Part shown: positions 55,212 through 64,000 of the stretch, piece by piece | How the letters are laid out: each line of letters starts with the position of its first letter | Position numbering within the stretch: position 1 is the first letter of the stretch | Assembly (NCBI GenBank): GCA_903904855.1 | Contig: CAIVEH010000216.1 | Coordinates: 28,751 to 92,750, forward strand | Length of the DNA stretch: 64,000 bases | Direction of reading: 5' to 3' | Source: an uncultured Bacteroidota bacterium | GTDB lineage: Bacteria > Bacteroidota > Bacteroidia > Chitinophagales > Chitinophagaceae | The notes under the pieces: model-generated | The model's input: only the letters and a program-made list of their open reading frames with translations | Database searches by the model: none | What the model was told of the DNA's origin: nothing | Translations under genes and position numbers: made by a program

Positions 55212-55286
55212 CTACTTACTTACATTGCCATCTTTTGTGAATGCAGTAATAATGTACAAACCTGCAGGTAGATTTAATATTTGCAG
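55212..55286 (-). pseudogene. Remnant of a T9SS C-terminal sorting domain
   Basis: On the minus strand the frame between stops reads LQILNLPAGLYIITAFTKDG and then NVSK, the end of a Por secretion tail, with no gene attached. It is the scrap of a lost secreted-protein gene. Confidence 0.5.
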
Positions 55287-55331
55287 TTAGCGCCTATTGC
55301 TGAACTGGATCCACCTGTAAATGCGATGTAG

Positions 55332-55709
55332 GGTGTACCATTCCCTGTTAAAGCGCAGTACCTGGGCTACAATCATAAAGTGGGCGATACAGGCAGAAAC
55401 CTGAGTGGCGGGCAGAAACTGAAAATAGGATTTGCCCGGTTGTTCCTCAGCAATCCTGATGTCGTTATCCTTGATGAGGCAAGCAGTATGCTGGATATTG
55501 AATCTGAAAAGAAGATCATCAACAATGTAAAAATGCATTTTAAAGGCAAGACAATTATATCCATTGCACACCGCATCAATACACTTAAATCGGCCGACCG
55601 CATATTGGTTATTGATGGCGGAACAATAGCTGAAGACGGACCACACGATGAATTGCTGCAGAAAATGGGATTGTATCACCAGTTTGTAAATACATACATT
55701 GATTTCTGA
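55332..55709 (+). pseudogene. C-terminal fragment of a peptide/bacteriocin-type ABC exporter
   Basis: Open from 55332; the ORF track uses a GTG at 55380. It holds the second half of an ABC ATPase: NLSGGQKLKIGFARL (signature), DVVILDEASSMLD (Walker B, Glu), and the H-loop in ISIAHRI. Walker A and the transmembrane domain, which should lie upstream, are gone. Its stop overlaps the start of an HlyD-like gene fragment, so the two were an operon of a type 1 secretion or peptide exporter. Confidence 0.85.
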
Positions 55710-56305
55710 TGGCGGAAACTGAAGAACTGGAACCACAGCAATACCAGAAGCACTACTGGGAAGATGATGTACCGCTGAAGGACGTCAGGGAAAGTACTTT
55801 GCGCAAATTCGTTTATCTCGGGGCTTTGTTGTTTCTTGGTTTTGTGCTGGCCGGATCACTGATTAAATTTCTCGATGAGGTGCAATTGCCATTTCTGTTT
55901 AAGTCCGATAAATCGGAGGATATATACCGGTTCCCTTATCCTGTTTACCTGACTGATAAGTATGTCGCATCAGGTGAGCAAATAAAAAAAGGGGCTAAGC
56001 TGGTGCGTATTACTTCACCTGAGATAGTGACCCTGATCTATAATTATTATGAAGCCCAGCAAAACCTTGTTAATTACAATGTAATTAAATCACTGTCTCT
56101 TGCACAGCAAAAAGAATTAATTGCTGTAAAAATCAACCAGGACAGGATGAGAATTTCTCAGGCGCACACAGAACTTACATTGCTTGAAAGTACATGGAAA
56201 AGCAACCTTGCAAGGCTTGAATTCGAAAAACAGGATGCTGAAAATAAACTGGTTAAAAACAAAGAGCTTTACGAAAAAAATACATTTCTGCCCAGGTGTT
56301 TATAA
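55709..56305 (+). pseudogene. Truncated HlyD-like membrane fusion protein
   Basis: 198 aa. It has the N-terminal part of an HlyD-family adaptor: cytosolic start, one membrane helix (FVYLGALLFLGFVLAGSLI), then the start of the biotinyl-lipoyl/hairpin region (SGEQIKKGAKLVRITSPE) and a coiled coil (LEFEKQDAENKLVKNKELYE). The usual length is about 400-450 aa; the C-terminal half is missing and the ORF ends in LPRCL. It follows the ABC fragment with an ATGA-style overlap. Non-functional remnant. Confidence 0.8.
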
Positions 56306-56513
56306 TTTCGCACAGTTGATTTTTTATTATCGTCCAAAAGTGATTTTAAAAACAGTGTTTTGGACACTGATAGAAATTATATTCAGCCAAAAGTGGTTTC
56401 GAAAGTTTAGTTCTGGCTGCATTTAAATAAAATTAAAGCAGCAAATCACCCTTTGTTAACCTCTTACAGGCTATTCTTTTTTTGTATCTTGCACATCCAA
56501 CAAACGGATTACA

Positions 56514-58664
56514 ATGAAATTAATCTCCTTTTTATCTGTCGCTGCATTCGTTGCTATCTTATCATCCTGTGGCAATGTCAACGAAAAAACTGCAGCCAAC
56601 AACAGTTCTATGTCTTCATCCAATCCTTTTTACGCACCCAGTACACTGCCGTTTCAGGTGGCCGACTTTGATAAGATAAAAAACAGTGATTACAAGCCAG
56701 CCATAGAGGAAGGAATGAAACAGCAACTGGACGAGATAAACAAAATAGCTGATAATGCCGAAGCGCCAACATTTGAAAATACGTTGGTAGCCCTTGAGAA
56801 AAGCGGGCAGTTGCTGCACAGGGTAAGTGGTGTTTTTGGCCTGGTAACCAGCGCCAATACAAATCCTGAACTACAGAAGCTCCAGGAAGAAGTGGCCCCT
56901 AAACTGGCTGCAGTAAATGATGCCCTGTTTCTTAACACCAAACTATTTAAACGTGTAGAAACTATATTCAACCAGCGCACAACATTGAAACTGGATCAGG
57001 AGTCGAACAGGCTTGTGGAGTATTACTATCAGAAATTTGAGCTGGCTGGTGCAAAACTAAATGATGCTGATAAAGAAAGCCTGAAGAAGCTGAATGGTGA
57101 AGAAGCCTCACTAAGTGCAAAATTCACCAACCAGTTGCTGGCTGCTGCAAAAGCAGGTGCGTTGGTTATTAGTGATTCATCTGAACTGGCAGGACTTTCA
57201 GCAGGTGAAATTGCTGCTGCAGCTAAAGATGCCAAAGCAGCAAAACTGGATGGCAAATGGTTATTGTCGCTTCAGAATACTACACAGCAGCCGGCATTAC
57301 AATCTTTGACTGTAAGAGCCACCCGCCAGAAATTGTTTGACGCATCATGGAACCGCGCTGAAAAGAATGATTCGAATGATACACGGGCCACTATAGCGCG
57401 AATTGCTGAGATAAGGGCTAAGAAAGCAAAATTGATTGGCTTCCCCAATTTCGCAACATGGACATTGCAGGACCAGATGGCCAAGAACCCCGAAGCCGTG
57501 GAGAATTTCCTGCTGAAACTGGTACCTGCTGCCACTGCTAAAGCACAGGCTGAAGCTGCTGAAATACAGAAAGTAATAGACCAGCAGAAAGGTGGTTTCA
57601 AACTGGAGCCTGCCGACTGGAACTTCTATTCAGAGCAGGTGCGCAAGGCTAAGTACGACCTGGATGAAAACCAGACCAAGCCTTACTTTGAAGTATATAA
57701 TGTGCTGCAGAATGGTATCTTCTATGCCGCCAACCAGCTTTACGGCTTAACTTTCAAAGAGCGTAAAGATCTGCCTGTTTACCAGAAGGATGTAAGGGTG
57801 TTTGAGGTGTTTGATAAAGACAGTACTTCTATAGCGCTTTTTTATTGCGACTACTTCAAGCGCGATAATAAAAATGGTGGTGCATGGATGGATAATATGG
57901 TGGGCCAGTCAAAACTGATGGGTACCAAGCCTGTAATCTATAATGTATGCAACTTTACCAAGCCGGCAGAGGGCGAGCCTGCACTCATCAGCTTCAGCGA
58001 TGTAACTACCATGTTTCATGAGTTTGGCCACGGGCTGCACGGCATTTTTGCGAGCCAGCAATACCCAAGCCTCAGCGGTACAGCCACAGCACGTGACTTT
58101 GTAGAGTTCCCATCACAATTTAATGAGCATTGGGCCAGTGAGCCGCAGGTATTCAAGCATTATGCTACTCATTACAAAACAGGTGAACTAATGCCACAGG
58201 TACTTGTAGATAAAATAAAGAAAGCCGCAACATTCAATGAAGGCTATGCTTTGACTGAGTTGCTTGCTGCCGCCAACCTGGATATACAGTGGCACAAATT
58301 GACTGCATCAGATCCAAAGCAGGATGTGAATAAGTATGAAACAGAAGCGCTGCATAAAACCCATCTCGACCTGCATGAGGTACCTACGCGCTACCGCAGC
58401 AGTTACTTCCTGCACATCTGGAGCAATGGTTATGCATCTGGCTATTATGCCTACCTGTGGACAGAAATGCTGGATGACGATGCTTATGCATGGTTTAAAG
58501 AACATGGCGGCATGACCCGCGAAAACGGGCAGCGTTTCCGTGATATGATCCTCTCCCGAGGCAACACTCAGGATCTCGCAACAATGTTCCGCAACTTCCG
58601 TGGCAGCGACCCTAAAATTGAGCCAATGCTTGAGAATAGGGGACTAGTGCCGGAGAAGAAGTAG
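56514..58664 (+). CDS. dcp: M3-family metallopeptidase lipoprotein (peptidyl-dipeptidase Dcp-like)
   Basis: 716 aa. Lipoprotein signal with a lipobox (VAILSSCGNVN). The M3 zinc site HEFGH is at 502-506 (FHEFGHGLHGIF), and the downstream NEGYALTELLAAANLDIQW and RSSYFLHIWSNGYASGYYAYLW segments belong to the M3 fold. Dcp/oligopeptidase A enzymes cleave dipeptides from the C-terminus of peptides, here on the periplasmic side. The length (about 680-720) fits Dcp better than PepF. Confidence 0.9.
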   Translation: MKLISFLSVAAFVAILSSCGNVNEKTAANNSSMSSSNPFYAPSTLPFQVADFDKIKNSDYKPAIEEGMKQQLDEINKIADNAEAPTFENTLVALEKSGQLLHRVSGVFGLVTSANTNPELQKLQEEVAPKLAAVNDALFLNTKLFKRVETIFNQRTTLKLDQESNRLVEYYYQKFELAGAKLNDADKESLKKLNGEEASLSAKFTNQLLAAAKAGALVISDSSELAGLSAGEIAAAAKDAKAAKLDGKWLLSLQNTTQQPALQSLTVRATRQKLFDASWNRAEKNDSNDTRATIARIAEIRAKKAKLIGFPNFATWTLQDQMAKNPEAVENFLLKLVPAATAKAQAEAAEIQKVIDQQKGGFKLEPADWNFYSEQVRKAKYDLDENQTKPYFEVYNVLQNGIFYAANQLYGLTFKERKDLPVYQKDVRVFEVFDKDSTSIALFYCDYFKRDNKNGGAWMDNMVGQSKLMGTKPVIYNVCNFTKPAEGEPALISFSDVTTMFHEFGHGLHGIFASQQYPSLSGTATARDFVEFPSQFNEHWASEPQVFKHYATHYKTGELMPQVLVDKIKKAATFNEGYALTELLAAANLDIQWHKLTASDPKQDVNKYETEALHKTHLDLHEVPTRYRSSYFLHIWSNGYASGYYAYLWTEMLDDDAYAWFKEHGGMTRENGQRFRDMILSRGNTQDLATMFRNFRGSDPKIEPMLENRGLVPEKK

Positions 58665-58706
58665 GGTGTTTTGTCATCAATCCGAGATACAATTTTTTTT
58701 TTTTTA

Positions 58707-58744
58707 ACCGGGATCTGAACATCTGTTTAGATCCCGGTATTGTT
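58707..58744 (+). terminator. Terminator of the M3 peptidase gene
   Basis: ACCGGGATCT and AGATCCCGGT (10 bp, 12-nt loop) followed by ATTGTTTTT. Directly upstream lies a homopolymer run of 13 T's at 58693-58705. Confidence 0.65.
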
Positions 58745-58892
58745 TTTAGCCCCAAAAGCATATTCCAGCCATCTCATGGTCGACATGGCTTCAATGGTCT
58801 GTATTGATATAAAATTGCCAAACACAATACAATCTGTAATTATTTACAAAATAGTAGTATTTAGGTGTGTTTTTTCTATTTTGCATAATTAT

Positions 58893-60908
58893 ATGAATCT
58901 GATGCGATACTTAAGGCTTACACTATTAATATTTCTGATTGCAACTGCCTTAACGCACAGCAGTTATGGTGAGGAATTCAACAGTAAATTAATTAAGGAG
59001 TACCTGGCTAAAGATAAATTTGAAATTGACACTGAAGCAGATGCAATTATTTTGTATGAAAGCCGGACCACTGAAATATCAGTGGAAACTGTTGGTAGCA
59101 ATTACTATTACAAGCAGCTTGAGCATATACATAAAATCATGAAGATTCTGAAATCTTCGGCTCTCAAGGAAGCTAACGTGCACATATTTTACAGAGATGA
59201 TGGGATAAGAGGATATATTTATAAGATAGTGGCGAAGACCTACAATTTATCCGGAGCAGAAGTAAAGGAAACTGAACTGTCGAAAGATGACATCTATAAA
59301 AAGCAGGTTAATGGTAATTTCTATGAGCTTGGATTTGCATTGCCCGGAGTAGTCGAAGGTTCGGTTATTGATTACTCTTACGATCATATTTCACCCGTAA
59401 GCGATTTCCTTCCTAAATGGGAAATACAGGGCGATTATCCGATACTAATGAACGTTTACAGGATTAAATATCCTGTTAGGTTTGAGTTCACTGCCATTAC
59501 GCATGTTTATGAGCCAATAAAGGATTTTCCAAGTGAGGCTGATTGTCTGGCCAGCCCTTATACGTTTTGCCATTATAGTTCCACCTTCAATATCAACGAT
59601 TTTAAAACAAATTTCTGGTTGCGCAGAAATATACCAGCTATCAAAAACGAACCTTATGTATACAATTTGCCAAATTATGTCGAGGATCTGATTTTGCAAC
59701 CTACCGGATTCCTTACCAGCACAGGAATGCAACATTTCGAAAATAGCTGGTCAAAAGTTGATGAGGAACTAATGAAAACTGAGCTTATTAAGTGCATTAC
59801 CAGGCGGAATTTATTTCTGGATGATATGATTGATTCCATTAGCAATAACTGCCATCAGGATACAATCAAAGCCATTTACAACTACGTCCGGGCTCATTAT
59901 CATTGTACCAATGAGCGGGGAATCAGTTCAAAAAAAGAATTGAAAGATGTATTCCGTGAGGGGCATGGAAATAATGCAGAGTTAAATGCTCTTCTCTGTG
60001 CTATGCTTGCCCGTGCAGGTATTAATGCATCTCCTCTTCTTCTGGGCACTACCGGGCATATTTCTCCTATTGCTGAATTTCCGGTAGCCGACCGGTTTAA
60101 TTACCTGGCTTGTATAGTTAGAATGGATACAGGATATATTCTCCTGGATGCTTCAGATAAGAGTAATATTTACAGTCAACTGTCTCCGGACTGTTATAAT
60201 GGATACGCCAGAATTATAAGTAAGGAGGGGAGTGGTATTATGCTTACTCCCCAGCAGCTTAAAGATAATTCAATAACAGCTATCAGAATTACATCAATGA
60301 CTGATAGCGGGGCTTTAATTGAAATTGTACAGAAACTAGGACTGATAAAGTCTGAAGGTTTACGGAAATCATGGGAAAAGGAGGAGAAAAAAAAGAAAAA
60401 TTATCTGGATGACTATGTGCATGAATTGCCCTCGAGTTTCAATATCACCAAAACCCGAATTGATAACCTGGAGAATCCGGATACCAATATTGTTGTTACC
60501 CTAAATGGAACAATTAGTTTTGATCCAGGGGCCAGCGTATTATATCTCAACTCGGTTTTAGTTAAGAACATTACCCAGAATCCATTCAAAGCCACTGTAA
60601 GGAATCTCCCTGTTGAATTTCCATATCTTTCTCAACACACTTATGTATTGAGCATACAATTGCCTGCTGATATGGAACCTGCTGATCTGCCTCCCCCATC
60701 CTTAACCAATCTGGAGCATGGTGCACTTACTTTTAAGAAAACATATGGATACTATACCGGGATGCATACAATATCAATCAATAGTACCTATAATGTCAAT
60801 GTTTTAAATTATCCTGTAGGATATTATGATGAGATCAGGAGTTTTTTCCAGGATATGATCAAGAAGGATAATGAAGTATTGACCATAAAAAAAATAGCTA
60901 AAAAGTGA
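58893..60908 (+). CDS. DUF3857-domain protein with degenerate transglutaminase domain
   Basis: 671 aa from MNLMRYLRLTLLIFLIATAL; the track start 51 codons earlier adds a non-signal-like N-terminus. The DUF3857 domain spans about 30-240 (AIILYESRTTEISVETVGSN; FALPGVVEGSVIDYSY) and is followed by a transglutaminase-like region (about 330-460). Where the active cysteine usually sits (GDCKD), it has GHGNNAELNALLCAMLARAG, so the enzyme site is lost, as in several DUF3857 relatives. It is co-transcribed with the next gene (4-nt overlap). Confidence 0.85.
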   Translation: MNLMRYLRLTLLIFLIATALTHSSYGEEFNSKLIKEYLAKDKFEIDTEADAIILYESRTTEISVETVGSNYYYKQLEHIHKIMKILKSSALKEANVHIFYRDDGIRGYIYKIVAKTYNLSGAEVKETELSKDDIYKKQVNGNFYELGFALPGVVEGSVIDYSYDHISPVSDFLPKWEIQGDYPILMNVYRIKYPVRFEFTAITHVYEPIKDFPSEADCLASPYTFCHYSSTFNINDFKTNFWLRRNIPAIKNEPYVYNLPNYVEDLILQPTGFLTSTGMQHFENSWSKVDEELMKTELIKCITRRNLFLDDMIDSISNNCHQDTIKAIYNYVRAHYHCTNERGISSKKELKDVFREGHGNNAELNALLCAMLARAGINASPLLLGTTGHISPIAEFPVADRFNYLACIVRMDTGYILLDASDKSNIYSQLSPDCYNGYARIISKEGSGIMLTPQQLKDNSITAIRITSMTDSGALIEIVQKLGLIKSEGLRKSWEKEEKKKKNYLDDYVHELPSSFNITKTRIDNLENPDTNIVVTLNGTISFDPGASVLYLNSVLVKNITQNPFKATVRNLPVEFPYLSQHTYVLSIQLPADMEPADLPPPSLTNLEHGALTFKKTYGYYTGMHTISINSTYNVNVLNYPVGYYDEIRSFFQDMIKKDNEVLTIKKIAKK

Positions 60909-62827
60909 TCTCATTCCGGTATCTCCTGCTTTTAGTAATTTTGTCTGCTTCGTGGCAGCAAACTACCATTGCGGGTGAATTCAATTATTCTGCTTCAGCA
61001 ATACCAGCAATGCTCAAAGCCAATTCGAATGCAGTATTACGTTTAAGCCATACAGAAATTACAATTACTTCTGTAAATGAGATAAATATTAAGACCAGAT
61101 ACATTATCACAATCCTCAATGAGAAAGGGGAAGTTTATGGTTTCCTGAGAGAGTTGCAGGATAAATACGTCAGGGTGGAGCACATTTCCGGCTACCTTTA
61201 TTCAGCTGATGGCATGCAACAAAAAAAAATGAAGAAGTATGATGTAAAGGAGATAAGTCCTTTCAGCATTAATTTCATCGACGACATCCATTTCAAGGTA
61301 TATGATTTCGGCTGCAGGACATACCCCTATACCTGCGAATATGAAATTGAATCTAGTATCAGCAATTTTACCAGAATACCTGAATGGCATCCTCAGGAAG
61401 GGTATGACTTTGCTGTAGAGAGTGCCGATCTTGAAATTACCTACCCGAAAGATTTCACCTTCCGTTACCGGGGATTTCATATTGACCAGCTTTTAACACC
61501 TGTTGTTACAGAGAACGGATATCTTTTCAAAGCATCAGTCAGTAATCTTACTGTAGCCGAAAAGCCTGATGATTTTGCTAAAACCGAACATTTTTATCTT
61601 CCGGCAATCCTTTTTGCCACTGATAAATTTGTGATGGAAGACAATGAAGGCAGCATGGCTACCTGGAAGGATTTTGGCAAATTCTATTATACACTTAATG
61701 AACACCGGGATGAGTTGTCGGCGGAAATATTAAAAACAGTTCATCAACTGACCGATACCTGTACTACAGTTCTCAGCAAAATAAACCGGCTATACGATTA
61801 CCTGAAGAAAAACACACGTTATGTGAGTATTCAGCTGGGTATAGGCGGATGGCAGGCATTTGATGCAAAATTTGTTGCTGAGAAAGGCTATGGCGATTGT
61901 AAAGCGTTGAGCAACTACATGAAGGCACTTCTGAAAGAAGCCGGAATAACTGCTTACCAGGCTTTGGCTTTTGCCGGTGAAGATGACACACACAAAATGA
62001 TACCTGATTTCCCCTCCAATATATTTAATCATGTTATCGTATGTGTGCCACAGAAAGAGGATACTATCTGGATTGAATGTACTTCCAAAACCCTGCCTGC
62101 TGGGTATTTATCTGCTTTCAGCGATAACAGGGATGTTCTGATGCTTACACCCGATGGAGGCATTCCTGTTAAGACTCCGCAGAATAAGCCCGGATTTAAT
62201 CAGTTGTGCAGGGCAGCCAATATTGTTATCAATGAGAAAGATGAAATGAAAGGAAATGTTGTCCTGAAATATAGTGGTTACTTCTGGGAAAAAGAGCAAC
62301 ACCGGGTTATAGATGAATCAAAATCGAAAGTAGATAATTACCTGAATGCCAAGTTTAGATTGGGCAGTTATGCTATAGGAAATTATAAGATTTCCGAAAA
62401 CAAAATTGGGATAATCCCTAACCTTGTTGAAACTATACCCATAAGTGGTGAAGGAAATTTATCCCGGAGCCAGCAACGGTTATTTCTTTCGCCACGTATC
62501 TTCGGTTTACACATTACATCGCCTTCTTTCAATGTTAGAAAGGAGCCATTTGAATTGCATCAAACCTACGAGATACTGGATACCATGATTTTCAACTTGC
62601 CTGGCAATTATAAACTAGAACCAACTGTCGGAAGCAATCTTAATTTTCCGTTTGCCAGTTATTCCTGCAAGTCTGAGGTAATTAATAAGAACATACTAAA
62701 AGTAACAATTGCTTACAAACAGACAAGTGGTGTGTATACACCAGAGCAATTTGCAGATTACATTCGGCTCTATAAGCAAATAAGCGCTGATGACGATACC
62801 AAACTTGTTCTCACTAAAGTCGAATAG
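60905..62827 (+). CDS. DUF3857 and transglutaminase-like protein
   Basis: 640 aa with GTG start overlapping the previous stop by 4 nt; signal peptide ISFRYLLLLVILSASWQQTT. The DUF3857 domain (about 45-230, SAIPAMLKANSNAVLRLSHT; YRGFHI) is followed by a transglutaminase domain (about 270-400) that keeps the active Cys in KGYGDCKALSNYMKALLKEAG and a His in FNHVIVCVP; the third residue appears in WIECTSKT with Glu where Asp is common. It is a periplasmic protein of unknown substrate. The pair looks like a duplication in which one copy lost its catalytic site. Confidence 0.85.
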   Translation: MISFRYLLLLVILSASWQQTTIAGEFNYSASAIPAMLKANSNAVLRLSHTEITITSVNEINIKTRYIITILNEKGEVYGFLRELQDKYVRVEHISGYLYSADGMQQKKMKKYDVKEISPFSINFIDDIHFKVYDFGCRTYPYTCEYEIESSISNFTRIPEWHPQEGYDFAVESADLEITYPKDFTFRYRGFHIDQLLTPVVTENGYLFKASVSNLTVAEKPDDFAKTEHFYLPAILFATDKFVMEDNEGSMATWKDFGKFYYTLNEHRDELSAEILKTVHQLTDTCTTVLSKINRLYDYLKKNTRYVSIQLGIGGWQAFDAKFVAEKGYGDCKALSNYMKALLKEAGITAYQALAFAGEDDTHKMIPDFPSNIFNHVIVCVPQKEDTIWIECTSKTLPAGYLSAFSDNRDVLMLTPDGGIPVKTPQNKPGFNQLCRAANIVINEKDEMKGNVVLKYSGYFWEKEQHRVIDESKSKVDNYLNAKFRLGSYAIGNYKISENKIGIIPNLVETIPISGEGNLSRSQQRLFLSPRIFGLHITSPSFNVRKEPFELHQTYEILDTMIFNLPGNYKLEPTVGSNLNFPFASYSCKSEVINKNILKVTIAYKQTSGVYTPEQFADYIRLYKQISADDDTKLVLTKVE

Positions 62828-63023
62828 AGATCTGTATTTGTAAGCTTATTGGACATGGCCAAACAAGTTAGAAGGTAGATTGCTCTACAAGATTGTAACA
62901 GTGTTAGAGAGTTCCTTTAATGGTTGAATAATTATCTGATTCTAATGCGATATTTCATTCAGAGATGTAACTTCATTTATGTGCCTGCGAATCTGCTAAT
63001 GAGGAATTATTTGGAAAGGGTAG

Positions 63024-63060
63024 GGGCTTACCTTCTCTTTTCGGAAAGGTTAGAGGTGAA
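63024..63060 (-). pseudogene. Degenerate 37-nt scrap of 5S rRNA
   Basis: GGGCTTACCTTCTCTTTTCGGAAAGG matches the 5S segment at 63176-63200 with few changes, and continues with TTAGAGGTGAA where the 5S reads GAAGAGGTGAA. It is the third, most eroded 5S copy in the last kilobase. Confidence 0.7.
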
Positions 63061-63072
63061 TATTATTAAAAC

Positions 63073-63103
63073 AAAAACGCCCCGACTTTCGAAGGGGCGT
63101 TTT
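63073..63103 (-). terminator. Terminator behind the truncated 5S copy
   Basis: On the minus strand a 10-bp GC-rich stem, AAAACGCCCC/GGGGCGTTTT, with T's following (CGTTTTTGTTTT). Confidence 0.8.
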
Positions 63104-63110
63104 AAAAGAA

Positions 63111-63222
63111 TATGGCAGCTACCTACTCTCCCGCATTGTTGTGCAGTACCATCGGTCCCGAATGCTTTCGGGACGGGCTTAACTTCTCTGTTCGGAAAGG
63201 GAAGAGGTGAACACCGCCGGCA
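63111..63222 (-). rRNA. 5S rRNA copy, 5' strand missing, probably non-functional
   Basis: The minus strand carries the 5S core: GGCGGTGTTCACCTCTTCCC, CCGAACAGAGAAGTTAAGCCC, CGATGGTACTGC and GGGAGAGTAGGTAGCTGCCA. Its 5' end reads TTAACTAATGCCGG in place of the GGTGGTATTGCCGG of the copy at the edge, so helix I cannot form. The internal hairpin after AAGCCC is enlarged (GTCCCGAAAGCATTCGGGAC instead of GCCATGGC). It directly abuts the stop codon of the protein gene at 63223. Likely a pseudo copy. Confidence 0.8.
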
Positions 63223-63831
63223 TTAGTTAAGCCCTTTACAATATCCCAAATAAAACGTCGCTTTATACTGTCCATCTTCAATTGGAGTATCGAGTGTTAT
63301 TAATAGGTCATTTTTGTTCAATATTTTCCGACCAAGTCTATATGGTTTCTCTGTTTTGTAAGTTAAAAAGAGCGTGTCTTTAACTTGTGAAAAAGTGTCT
63401 GAAAAATATTCGCTGTATCCAAATACACCTGACCAAAGCAATACAAAAGTACTATCACGATAAAATTTTAATGTTGCCTGATTTTGCGTCCCTTCAAAAC
63501 AAGCTCTTAGTACTACTTTCCCCTCTGATGGTGCTGAGGATAATTTGAAGGGGCTTAGAAATGTATACCATATCGGCAATGCATATATGATCCTGGGTAG
63601 GCAATACTTAAAAGTTAACCTACGTATGTTGTAGACAATTTTAAAACTTTCAAGTAATAAATTGATAACAATAAACAAGAAGGATAAAACAATCAGAAGA
63701 ATAACAGACAGAAAAAATAAACCCGTCAGGTATTTGTCAATGTGATAAAAGAAGATAATAAGCAACAGATATAAGGTTGTTGCGACAGTAGCTGTGAAAA
63801 TTCCATTTTTTTGTAAGAATTGTTTTATCAT
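63223..63831 (-). CDS. Hypothetical membrane protein between two 5S copies
   Basis: 202 aa, not recognised. Two to three membrane helices lie at the N-terminus (ATVATTLYLLLIIFFYHI; GLFFLSVILLIVLSFLFIVINLLL) and a beta-rich C-terminal part of about 90 residues carries TLKFYRDSTFVLLWSGVFGY and LFLTYKTEKPYRLG. The stop codon lies next to the 5' border of the truncated 5S copy, so the gene seems to have come in with, or been cut by, the same recombination event. Confidence 0.65.
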   Translation of the reverse strand: MIKQFLQKNGIFTATVATTLYLLLIIFFYHIDKYLTGLFFLSVILLIVLSFLFIVINLLLESFKIVYNIRRLTFKYCLPRIIYALPIWYTFLSPFKLSSAPSEGKVVLRACFEGTQNQATLKFYRDSTFVLLWSGVFGYSEYFSDTFSQVKDTLFLTYKTEKPYRLGRKILNKNDLLITLDTPIEDGQYKATFYLGYCKGLN

Positions 63832-63852
63832 CGCGCTTACTAAAGTAAAAAA

Positions 63853-63884
63853 AAAAGTCCCAACCGTTTAAGGTTAGGACTTTT
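63853..63884 (-). terminator. Terminator behind the edge 5S rRNA
   Basis: AAAAGTCC/GGACTTTT and AACC/GGTT pair with one mismatch and a 6-nt loop, and a long A tract on the plus strand gives the T-run on the minus strand. Confidence 0.75.
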
Positions 63885-63891
63885 AAAAGAA

Positions 63892-64000
63892 TATGGCAGC
63901 TACCTACTCTCCCGCATTGTTGTGCAGTACCATCGGCCATGGCGGGCTTAACTTCTCTGTTCGGAAAGGGAAGAGGTGAACACCGCCGGCAATACCACCA
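63892..64000 (-). rRNA. rrf: 5S rRNA (rrf), 5' end at or just beyond the window edge
   Basis: The minus strand reads TGGTGGTATTGCCGGCGGTG ... CCGAACAGAGAAGTTAAGCCC ... CGATGGTACTGC ... GGGAGAGTAGGTAGCTGCCATA, a Bacteroidota 5S. The 5' TGGTGG pairs with the 3' CTGCCA, so helix I forms, unlike in the copy at 63111. It is followed by a terminator at 63853-63884. The 16S and 23S genes probably lie beyond 64000. One or a few 5' bases may be cut off. Confidence 0.92.

Noticed and set aside
62924-63226. 100-aa plus-strand ORF at the right end
   Set aside because: It runs through the antisense of the 5S pseudo copy and its terminator.
1-64000. CRISPR array or transposase-bearing insertion sequence
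   Set aside because: No regularly spaced 25-40 nt repeats and no DDE/HUH transposase ORFs were seen; the iterons at 32703 have only three units with a 17-bp period.

Overview
The window is a chromosomal piece of a Bacteroidota bacterium, most likely Chitinophagales or Sphingobacteriales. Several things point there: type IX secretion (Por) C-terminal tails on secreted proteins, promoters with the Bacteroidota -7 element TAnnTTTG, a very long infB in a rimP-nusA-infB operon, and DUF3857, DUF4834, DUF5362 and DUF3871 families. No taxonomic search was possible, so the rank below phylum is an inference.

Layout. Positions 1-23050 are mostly core genome: a huge secreted Ig-like repeat protein cut by the left edge, patatin phospholipase, TonB, a leucine-dehydrogenase family enzyme, a truncated group II intron lodged directly behind that gene's terminator, TlpA-type oxidoreductase, PspC/PadR pair, long-chain acyl-CoA ligase, gpmI, a T9SS-secreted repeat protein, the infB-nusA-rimP operon with an attenuator-like hairpin in front of rimP, DUF4834, a HAD phosphatase and a CAT-anticodon tRNA.

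Positions about 23060-41400, just downstream of the tRNA, form an accessory island with few recognisable core genes. It carries a recombination/replication gene set (DUF3871 protein, Sak4-like ATPase, a small paralogous protein pair), a phage/plasmid replication protein of the II/X (HUH) type with an excisionase-like HTH protein, three 17-bp iterons, and a 533-aa protein that I read as a compact single-subunit polymerase. That protein has motif A with D254, a T7-RNA-polymerase-like motif B TKREVM and motif C HDS with D448. Cargo includes an AT-rich two-gene cassette (PLD-fold-like soluble protein plus five-TM protein), a PLD-nuclease/WG-repeat fusion, a MORN-repeat secreted protein and a U32-like protein with clustered cysteines. 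I saw no integrase, relaxase, capsid or CRISPR array, so the island looks like a relic or composite of integrated plasmid/phage-like elements.

Positions 41400-62830 return to core genes: PpiD-type periplasmic chaperone, MerR regulator, thioredoxin-like protein, histidine ammonia-lyase, PaaE-like reductase, a ParE/RelE toxin-antitoxin pair, a GH3/beta-lactamase-fold fusion, an antitoxin next to a PIN toxin killed by two nonsense codons, a T9SS-secreted protein, remnants of a peptide/RTX-type ABC exporter, an M3 peptidase lipoprotein and two DUF3857/transglutaminase-like proteins in tandem. The right end (63000-64000) holds minus-strand 5S rRNA material in three states: an apparently normal copy at the edge, a copy lacking its 5' strand and with an enlarged internal hairpin, and a 37-nt degenerate scrap. 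A membrane-protein gene sits between the first two. This is probably the tail of an rRNA operon that continues to the right.
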